Of a stretch of 64,000 bases of DNA, positions 58,333 through 64,000 are shown one piece after another. The notes beneath the pieces were generated by a model that saw nothing but the letters and a program-made list of their open reading frames with translations, ran no database searches and was not told the origin of the DNA. The stretch comes from Streptomyces sp. WP-1 (lineage in GTDB: Bacteria; Actinomycetota; Actinomycetes; Streptomycetales; Streptomycetaceae): NCBI RefSeq assembly GCF_030450125.1, contig NZ_CP123923.1, positions 5,022,001 to 5,086,000 on the forward strand. The letters run 5' to 3'. Numbering within the stretch: the stretch's first letter is position 1; every line of letters begins with the position of its first letter. The position numbers and the translations under genes were made by a program.

Positions 58333-59988
58333 TCACAGGTGGCGCAGCGCGAACCACAACTCCATGCGTACGTCCGGGTCGTCCAGGTCGGCGCCGAGCA
58401 GCAGGGCGCCGCGGGCGATCCGCTGGCGCACGGTGTTGCGGTGCACCCCCAGGGCGACCGCCGTGCGGTCCCAACTGCCGTGCAGGGAGAGCCAGGTGCG
58501 CAGGGTGTCCACGAGCGCGGGCCGCGCGGCGAGCGGCGCGAGCAGGGCCCGGGCCCTGGCCCCCGCCTCCGCCTCGGGCACCAGTTCGGACAGGCCGGGG
58601 CGGGCGCCGTGCCGGACCAGCGGGACGCGGGTGGCGCGGGCGCGGGCCAGGGCGCGGGCCGCCTGGGCGTCGGCGGCCGGCCACCCGCCGGGTCCCGCGG
58701 GCGCGCTGACCCCGAGGGTCCAGCCGGGCACCGGGGCGGGCTCCGGGCCGGCGGGCACCAGCACCCGTACGACCTCCCCGTCGAGGTCGACCAGGGGGGA
58801 GCCCAGGGCGGTGCCGAGGGCGGCGGCGGCCACGGCGTCCGGCGCCTGCCGCTCGGGACGTGCGTGGACGACGATCCGCTCGCCGCCGCTTGTGCCGTCG
58901 CCCGTGTCGAGCAGTGGCGCGACCTCCTGCGGCGCGGCCCCGAGCAGCAGCCGTACCAGCGCGGAGGAGCGGGCGGCACCGGCCCCGCTGTGGTGCTCCC
59001 CGGTCAGCAGCGACAGCAGCACCGCGCCCACGGAGGCGATGGTGTGGTCCCCGCCCTCGCGCCGCCCGGCGGCGACCCCGAGCACGAAGCCCTCGCCGGA
59101 GCCGAGGGCGTAGGCGGACAGCTGGACGCCGTCGGCGGTGTCGGTGGCGGAGGCGGGTCGGGCGGGGGCGGTGGGTGCTTGTCCGGTCGGGCCGGTGGGC
59201 GCGGGCCCGGTCGGAGCGGTGGGCGTGGGGCCGGTCGGGCCGGTGGGCGCGAGCCCGGTCGGCGCGGCGGGCGCGGGTCTCGTCGGGGCGGCCGGGCGGA
59301 CCACCGCGGCCAGGTTCCGCAGGGCCTCGGTGACGGCGGGCGCGGGATCCCGGCCGGCCGTCGCGATCCCGGTGCCGTCGGGGCCGTAGAGCACCGCGTG
59401 CCCGCCGAGCCGCTGGGCGAGCCGGCGCAGCACGGACGGCACCGGGTCGGGGCGGGCCGCCGCGGCGGCGAGGCTCTGCTGGGCCTCGGTGACCCGGCGC
59501 AGCTCGGCGAGGCGGGCCTGCGCCATCAGCTGCCACACCGCGCGGGCCACGCCCGAGAAGGTGGTCCCCGGCGGGACCTCCAGCAGCGGCAGCCCATGGC
59601 TCTCGCAGGCGGTGACCAGGGCGTCCGGCACCGTGTCGTGCACCGGGGCGAGCCCGAACCCGAGGGCGGCACCGCCCGCCGCGACGACCCGGGCCACATA
59701 GGAGTCGAAGAAGCTGTCCGGCGACGGCGCGCCGGGGAACTGCACCCCGGCCGTGAGGAGCAGCTCGCCGCCGAGGAGGTAGGGGAAGGGGTCGGCCATC
59801 TCGGAGGTGTGCGCCCAGTGGACGACGACGTCCGGGCCGGTCGGACCGGCGAGCCGGCGCAGGCCGAGATCCTCGCGGGCGAGAAGGGCGGAGAGGGGGA
59901 CCGGCGGGGTCGGCGGGACGGCGGCGGCCGGGACGGCCGGGGCCGTGGGACTCGTATCGGCCCTGGTGTCGGCCCTGCTGTCGGCCAT
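58333..59988 (-). CDS. PucR-family transcriptional regulator with repeat-rich linker
   Basis: A 551-aa protein; ATG 59988 has GAAGAAG upstream, and GTG 60006 is an alternative. The N-terminal PucR domain (about 30-200) has [55 protein letters not shown] linker of about 40 residues is a run of eight-residue PTGPAPTA-type repeats (59167-59286). A GGDEF/CdaR-like central part follows, and the C-terminal helix-turn-helix is [41 protein letters not shown]. PucR regulators control purine, amine or amino acid use. Divergence from the ureohydrolase operon suggests it is its activator. Confidence 0.9.
   Translation of the reverse strand: MADSRADTRADTSPTAPAVPAAAVPPTPPVPLSALLAREDLGLRRLAGPTGPDVVVHWAHTSEMADPFPYLLGGELLLTAGVQFPGAPSPDSFFDSYVARVVAAGGAALGFGLAPVHDTVPDALVTACESHGLPLLEVPPGTTFSGVARAVWQLMAQARLAELRRVTEAQQSLAAAAARPDPVPSVLRRLAQRLGGHAVLYGPDGTGIATAGRDPAPAVTEALRNLAAVVRPAAPTRPAPAAPTGLAPTGPTGPTPTAPTGPAPTGPTGQAPTAPARPASATDTADGVQLSAYALGSGEGFVLGVAAGRREGGDHTIASVGAVLLSLLTGEHHSGAGAARSSALVRLLLGAAPQEVAPLLDTGDGTSGGERIVVHARPERQAPDAVAAAALGTALGSPLVDLDGEVVRVLVPAGPEPAPVPGWTLGVSAPAGPGGWPAADAQAARALARARATRVPLVRHGARPGLSELVPEAEAGARARALLAPLAARPALVDTLRTWLSLHGSWDRTAVALGVHRNTVRQRIARGALLLGADLDDPDVRMELWFALRHL
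59167..59286 (-). repeat. 24-bp minisatellite in the PucR gene
   Basis: Five imperfect 24-bp units (59167, 59191, 59215, 59239, 59263) each encode eight residues of a Pro/Thr/Gly/Ala repeat in the linker. Such in-frame units can change in number by slippage without disrupting the protein. Confidence 0.9.
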
Positions 59989-60019
59989 GGTGTGCACTTC
60001 TTCCACTCCAGGTCCCCTG

Positions 60020-60028
60020 TGTGGATAA
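60020..60028 (-). promoter_or_regulatory. DnaA-box-like TTATCCACA in the PucR/ureohydrolase gap
   Basis: The minus strand reads TTATCCACA, the E. coli-type DnaA box. It lies in the 119-base divergent gap, so it could also be a chance match or part of a promoter. Confidence 0.4.
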
Positions 60029-60107
60029 AACGTACACTTCGTCGTGGCTGCCCGGCCACCTAGTGTCGATCCCAGGCAGTCAGGAAGCAGGAAAGAAGGA
60101 ACACGCC

Positions 60108-61079
60108 ATGAGCAGCAACGAGACGCCCCGCGGCCCCGTCGACTCCTCCCGCGTCCCCCGGTACGCCGGCCCCGCGACCTTCGCCCGGCTGCCCCGCCTG
60201 GACGAGGTCGGCACCGCCGACGTCGCCGTGGTGGGCGTGCCCTTCGACTCCGGCGTCTCCTACCGGCCCGGCGCCCGCTTCGGCGGCAACGCGATCCGCG
60301 AGGCGTCCCGGCTGCTGCGCCCCTACAACCCCGCGCAGGACGCGTCCCCCTTCGCGCTCGCGCAGGTCGCGGACGGCGGCGACATCGCGGTGAACCCGTT
60401 CAACATCAACGAGGCCGTCGACACGATCGAGGCCGCGGCGGACGACCTGCTGGGCACCGGCGCCCGCCTGATGACCCTGGGCGGTGACCACACCATCGCG
60501 CTGCCGCTGCTGCGCTCGGTGGCGAAGAAGCACGGCCCGGTCGCGCTGCTGCACTTCGACGCCCACCTGGACACCTGGGACACCTACTTCGGCGCCGAGT
60601 ACACGCACGGCACGCCGTTCCGCCGCGCGGTGGAGGAGGGCATCCTCGACACCTCCGCCCTCTCGCACGTGGGCACGCGCGGCCCGCTGTACGGCAAGCA
60701 GGACCTCACCGACGACGAGAAGATGGGCTTCGGCATCGTCACCTCGGCGGACGTCTACCGCCGGGGCGCCGACGAGGTGGCCGACCAGCTCCGCCAGCGC
60801 ATCGGCGACCGCCCGCTGTACATCTCCATCGACATCGACTGCCTCGACCCGGCGCACGCCCCCGGCACGGGCACGCCGGAGGCGGGCGGCATGACCTCGC
60901 GCGAGCTGCTGGAGATCCTGCGCGGACTGGCGTCCTGCAACCTGGTCTCGGCGGACGTGGTCGAGGTCGCCCCGGCCTACGACCACGCCGAGATCACGTC
61001 CGTGGCCGCCTCCCACACGGCGTACGAGCTGACCACCATCATGTCCCGCCAGATCGCGGCGGCCCGGAAGGACGCGTAA
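60108..61079 (+). CDS. Ureohydrolase (agmatinase / guanidinobutyrase)
   Basis: A 323-aa manganese enzyme of the arginase superfamily. ATG 60108 has GAAGGA about seven bases upstream. Metal ligands lie in [17 protein letters not shown] (His), [14 protein letters not shown] (three acidic/His ligands in DAHLD) and [22 protein letters not shown] (DxD). The chain starts with [43 protein letters not shown]. Agmatine or 4-guanidinobutyrate would be cut to urea plus putrescine or GABA. The next gene encodes a TPP enzyme like 2-ketoarginine decarboxylase, which favours guanidinobutyrate. Confidence 0.92.
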   Translation: MSSNETPRGPVDSSRVPRYAGPATFARLPRLDEVGTADVAVVGVPFDSGVSYRPGARFGGNAIREASRLLRPYNPAQDASPFALAQVADGGDIAVNPFNINEAVDTIEAAADDLLGTGARLMTLGGDHTIALPLLRSVAKKHGPVALLHFDAHLDTWDTYFGAEYTHGTPFRRAVEEGILDTSALSHVGTRGPLYGKQDLTDDEKMGFGIVTSADVYRRGADEVADQLRQRIGDRPLYISIDIDCLDPAHAPGTGTPEAGGMTSRELLEILRGLASCNLVSADVVEVAPAYDHAEITSVAASHTAYELTTIMSRQIAAARKDA

Positions 61080-61084
61080 CCGAC

Positions 61085-62785
61085 GTGACGCACGACCACG
61101 ACCTGGTACTCCGCCCGACCGCCGCCCAGCGGGAGGCCGCGCTGAACCCTCCCCCCGGCCGCAACGGCGGAGACCTGGTCGTGGAGACCCTGGCCGGGCT
61201 GGGCGCGACGACCGTCTTCGGCCTGCCCGGGCAGCACGCGCTCGGCGTGTTCGACGCCCTGCGCAGGTCCTCCCTGCGCTATGTGGGCCTGCGGGTGGAG
61301 AACAACGCGGGCTTCGCGGCGGACGCCTACGGCCGGATCACCGGCGAGGCCGCCCCGCTGCTGCTGTCGACCGGTCCCGGCGCGCTGACCTCCCTGGCCG
61401 CGCTCCAGGAGGCGGCCTCCGCCAGCGCCCCCGTCCTCGCGATCAGCAGCCAGGTCCCGACGGCGGGTCTGGGCGGCGGGCGCCACGGGTATCTGCATGA
61501 ACTCCCCGACCAGGCCGCGTCGTTCAGGGGCGTGGTGAAGTCGGTGCACACGGCCCGCACCCAGTCCCAGATCCCCTCGGCGATCGCTCAGGCGTGGAAG
61601 TCGGCGCTGACGGCCCCGCACGGGCCGGTGTGGGTGGAGATCCCGCAGGACGTGCTGCTGGCCCCGGCGTCGCTGCCGGTGGTGACGGCGATGGACGCGA
61701 CCCCGGACGACCTGGTGCCCCGCCCCGAACTGACCGCGCTCGCGGCGGAGTTGTTGTCCCATGCCGCCCGCCCGGCGATCATCGCGGGCGGCGGCGTCGT
61801 ACGCTCGGACGCCTCGGGCAAGCTGCGCCGGCTGGCGGAACTCCTGGACGCCCCGGTGGTGACGACGTACGGCGGCAAGGGCGCGTTCCCCTGGGAGCAC
61901 CCGCTGTCCCTCCAGTCCTGGCTGGAGGACCGGCACACCACGGACTTCCTGGAGGACGCCGACGTCCTGCTGGTGGTGGGCTCGGGCCTCGGCGAACTCT
62001 CCTCGAACTACCACACGTTCAGGCCGCGCGGCCGGGTCGTCCAGATCGAGGCGGACCTCGGGAAGCTGGAGTCGAACCATCCCGCGCTGGGCATCCACGC
62101 GGACGCCCGCCTGGCGCTCCAGGCGCTGCTGGAAACGGCGACGGAACGCCATGACCCGCAGGCCCCGGAGCGCGTCCGCGCCCTCCTCTCGCGCGTCTCG
62201 GACCGCATCGCCTCCCAGGAACTCACCCTGGAACAGTCGCTGTTGACCGCCGTCCGCCGCGCGCTGCCCGCGCGCTCCCCGTCCTTCTGGGACATGACGA
62301 TCCTGTCCTACTGGGCCTGGTGCGGCTTCGACCCCCGGGGCACGAACCTGATGCACTCCTCCCAGGGCTCGGGCGGCCTCGGCTACGCCTTCCCGGCGGC
62401 CCTGGGCGCGGCGGTCGCCGACCCGGCCCACCCGGTCCTCGCGGTCTCCGGCGACGGCGGCGCCCTCTACTCCATCGCCGAACTGGCCACGGCCCGCCAG
62501 CACGACCTCCCCGTCACCTGGCTGATCGTCGACGACGGCGGCTACGGCATCCTGCGCGCATACATGACGGACGCCTTCGGCGAGCCGGCGCCGACGGCGA
62601 CGGAACTGACCCGCCCGGACTACGTGGCCCTGTCGGAATCCTTCGGCGTCCCGGCGGTACGGACGACCCCGGAATCCCTGGAATCCGACCTGACCCGGGC
62701 CCTGTCGACTCCGGGCCCTTCGGTGGTCGTACTGCCCGCGATGCTGCGGATGTTCGCGCCGACGCACCTGGGACAGGGCGCGTAG
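61085..62785 (+). CDS. Thiamine-pyrophosphate-dependent decarboxylase/acetolactate-synthase-like
   Basis: A 566-aa TPP enzyme starting five bases after the ureohydrolase stop, on a GTG. N-terminal Pyr domain: GGDLVVETLAGLGATTVFGLPGQHALGVFDAL, with the activating Glu in RVENNAGFAADAYGRITGE. Middle domain: RPAIIAGGGVVRSDA. C-terminal TPP domain: GSGGLGYAFPAALGAAVADPAHPVLAVSGDGGALYSIAELATARQHDLPVTWLIVDDGGYGILR, with the GDG motif; the usual Asn pair is DDGGYG here. Length and neighbour fit AruI, which decarboxylates 2-ketoarginine to 4-guanidinobutyraldehyde. Substrate not proven. Confidence 0.85.
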   Translation: MTHDHDLVLRPTAAQREAALNPPPGRNGGDLVVETLAGLGATTVFGLPGQHALGVFDALRRSSLRYVGLRVENNAGFAADAYGRITGEAAPLLLSTGPGALTSLAALQEAASASAPVLAISSQVPTAGLGGGRHGYLHELPDQAASFRGVVKSVHTARTQSQIPSAIAQAWKSALTAPHGPVWVEIPQDVLLAPASLPVVTAMDATPDDLVPRPELTALAAELLSHAARPAIIAGGGVVRSDASGKLRRLAELLDAPVVTTYGGKGAFPWEHPLSLQSWLEDRHTTDFLEDADVLLVVGSGLGELSSNYHTFRPRGRVVQIEADLGKLESNHPALGIHADARLALQALLETATERHDPQAPERVRALLSRVSDRIASQELTLEQSLLTAVRRALPARSPSFWDMTILSYWAWCGFDPRGTNLMHSSQGSGGLGYAFPAALGAAVADPAHPVLAVSGDGGALYSIAELATARQHDLPVTWLIVDDGGYGILRAYMTDAFGEPAPTATELTRPDYVALSESFGVPAVRTTPESLESDLTRALSTPGPSVVVLPAMLRMFAPTHLGQGA

Positions 62786-62795
62786 CGAGCCCCGG

Positions 62796-63275
62796 TCACC
62801 CGGCGTAGACGCGGGCGGGGTCGAGGAGGAGTTCATTGGGCCCCATGCAATCGGCGGCCCAGGTGGCGAGCCGCGAGCCACAGGCACAGGCCAGATTGGG
62901 GCCGTTCGCACCCGAGGGTCCGCAACACCCCGCCCAGTTGTCCCCGCACGTGAAGGGGGTGAGCCGGGGCAGCGCGTCCTCCGGGTGCACGACGACACTG
63001 TCCCGCCGCCCGGCGGAGACGGTCTGCCAGTCGTGGGGCCGTATCAACTCCCGCCCTGAGCTGTGGGCTTCCGGCCGGGGCTCCTCGACGGGAACGAAGG
63101 GCGCGCCCCACGGATCCGGGTCGATGGCATGGCACCCACGAGGAACCGTGGACCGAGCCCGTCCGCTCTCCTTGTCCCGCCCGGCGTCCGGGTCCCCGAC
63201 ATCCGGGACGGCGGGCAGAGCCACCAGATCCCCGGTGAGCTCGGCCCCGCACTTGGAGCGGTAGAAAACGGTCAC
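62796..63275 (-). CDS. Cysteine-rich actinobacterial protein of unknown function
   Basis: A 159-aa protein from GTG 63275, with no clear ribosome site. It has eight or more cysteines, among them the pairs WAGCCGPSG and ACACGSRLATW, and an N-terminal YRSKCGAEL. These look like zinc ribbons: a first zinc knuckle at the start, a second cluster near residues 120-145. An HPEDALPRLTPFTCGDNWAGCC stretch is followed by ADCMGPNELLLDPARV. I recognise the pattern as a conserved actinobacterial family without a known function. It is convergent with the TPP gene and divergent from the UTRA gene. Confidence 0.78.
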   Translation of the reverse strand: MTVFYRSKCGAELTGDLVALPAVPDVGDPDAGRDKESGRARSTVPRGCHAIDPDPWGAPFVPVEEPRPEAHSSGRELIRPHDWQTVSAGRRDSVVVHPEDALPRLTPFTCGDNWAGCCGPSGANGPNLACACGSRLATWAADCMGPNELLLDPARVYAG

Positions 63276-63281
63276 ACAACA

Positions 63282-63309
63282 TTGTCTACAGCTTGGGCCT
63301 TGTCCACGG
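63282..63309. promoter_or_regulatory. Paired TTGTC(C/T)AC(A/G)G sites in the divergent gap
   Basis: TTGTCTACAG at 63282 and TTGTCCACGG at 63300 are direct repeats 18 bases apart, the same unit and spacing as at 22179-22206. They may be weak DnaA boxes or the operator of the adjacent GntR-like protein. Confidence 0.45.
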
Positions 63310-63367
63310 CCCGCGCCGTATCGTCGTGTGGTCAGCACCGGTCATGGGCACATGCGGGGTGAGTCGT

Positions 63368-63940
63368 GTGAACGGTCAGGGCGGGCAACGGACCTCGCCG
63401 ACCAGTGACTTCCGGCCGATCCGGCGACGCGGTATCGAGCGGCTCGCGCGGGCGGGGTGGGGTGAGGGTCGGTCCGTCTGGGCGGCGGATGCGGAGGGGC
63501 GGGAACTCACCGTCGACTCCGTCGAGGTGACGCACGAGCCCGCGCCGGATGCCGTCGCCGGGGTCATGGGCCTGGACGAGGCCACGGACCTCTGCGTCCG
63601 CCGCCGTCGCTTCGTGCTCGACGGCAAACCGGTCCTGCTGTCCACGTCCTACCTGCCGGCCGACCTCGTCGCGAACTCCCCGATCACCCAGCCGGACACG
63701 GGCCCCGGCGGCGTCTACGCCCGCCTCGCCGACCTCGGCCACGCCCCCGCCCGCTTCCGCGAGGAACTCCGTTCCCGGATGCCGAGCCAGGGCGAGAGCG
63801 ACAGGCTCTCCCTGCCGCCCGGCGTCCCCGTGATCCAGCTCGCCCGCACGGCCTTCGACGCGGAGGGCCGGGTGGTCGAGGTGAACGAGATGGTCCTCGA
63901 CTCCGCCGCGTACGTCCTGGAGTACGACTTCGAGGCGTGA
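63368..63940 (+). CDS. GntR-related protein with UTRA domain only
   Basis: A 190-aa protein; GTG 63368 has GGGGTGAG five bases upstream, and ATG 63344 is an alternative. The whole protein is the C-terminal ligand domain of HutC-type GntR regulators: SVEVTHEPAPDAVAGVMGLDEATDLCVRRRRFVLDGKPVLLSTSYLPADLVANSPI, then GGVYARLADLGHAPARFREELRSRMPSQ and GVPVIQLARTAFDAEGRVVEVNEMVLDSAAYVLEYDF. No N-terminal winged helix is encoded upstream in frame, so it cannot bind DNA in the usual way. It may sense an effector and act through a partner, or be a remnant of a full regulator. Confidence 0.8.
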   Translation: MNGQGGQRTSPTSDFRPIRRRGIERLARAGWGEGRSVWAADAEGRELTVDSVEVTHEPAPDAVAGVMGLDEATDLCVRRRRFVLDGKPVLLSTSYLPADLVANSPITQPDTGPGGVYARLADLGHAPARFREELRSRMPSQGESDRLSLPPGVPVIQLARTAFDAEGRVVEVNEMVLDSAAYVLEYDFEA

Positions 63941-64000
63941 GCCGCCGAGCCGGTAGCACCGGGGGCCCCGGCCCGCTCCGGACACCCGCCCTGGGAACAT

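Noticed and set aside
1..64000. CRISPR array, prophage, insertion sequence or biosynthetic gene cluster other than des
   Set aside because: No regularly spaced repeats, integrase, transposase, structural phage genes, polyketide or peptide synthetase genes were seen.

Overview
The window is very GC-rich chromosomal DNA with strong third-position GC bias, frequent GTG starts, leaderless promoters and the gene families of Streptomyces. The desferrioxamine (des), cebR-cebEFG-bglC, adpA-orn and leucine-catabolic (liu-type) loci place it in a conserved chromosomal core region. Three tRNA genes are present (two identical tRNA-Lys(CTT), one tRNA-His(GTG)). I see no prophage, insertion sequence, CRISPR array or rRNA operon.

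Layout. 0-11 kb: a cut-off peptidoglycan-binding protein, an SPFH membrane protein, a secreted AA10 LPMO behind a DasR-type operator, tRNA-Lys, an IclR regulator, a hydroxyacid dehydrogenase, a maleate-isomerase-type protein, a flavin monooxygenase-like protein, a PAS-GGDEF-EAL c-di-GMP enzyme, a secreted M6 protease and the second tRNA-Lys. 11-17.5 kb: a small primase/polymerase-like protein, a small hypothetical, then a tightly overlapped minus-strand set: Upf1/Dna2-like SF1 helicase, a 529-aa protein of unknown fold, a Cas4/Dna2-like Fe-S PD-(D/E)XK nuclease, and a PAP2 phosphatase. 17.7-26 kb: a histidine phosphatase, an NsdA-like TPR regulator, a spermidine-synthase-like protein, an OmpR/histidine kinase pair preceded by DnaA-box-like repeats, and a secreted CBM2-GH18 chitinase. 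26-32 kb: cellobiose/cellotriose uptake (bglC, cebG, cebF, cebE, cebR) with CebR palindromes. 32-40 kb: a universal stress protein, adpA with an in-frame TTA codon, orn, tRNA-His, glmS with a small partner gene, and a secreted GH20 hexosaminidase. 40-47.4 kb: desEFABCD with two iron boxes. 47.4-56.7 kb: an acyl-CoA dehydrogenase, HMG-CoA lyase and methylcrotonyl-CoA carboxylase-type subunits with a divergent TetR gene and two operators, a Uma2 protein, another acyl-CoA dehydrogenase and a TesB thioesterase. 57-64 kb: a Gly/His-rich secreted protein, a phosphatase-like protein, a PucR regulator with an internal minisatellite, a ureohydrolase plus TPP-enzyme operon that fits the arginine transaminase route, a Cys-rich hypothetical and a UTRA-only GntR relative.

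How the parts fit. LPMO, GH18 chitinase, GH20 hexosaminidase and GlmS cover chitin attack, GlcNAc release and amino-sugar synthesis; the ceb genes import cellulose fragments; AdpA links development and secondary metabolism; des supplies ferric-siderophore production and uptake. The least explained unit is the three-gene nuclease/unknown/helicase module at 12.5-16.6 kb. All functions are inferred from reading the sequence; no search was run.
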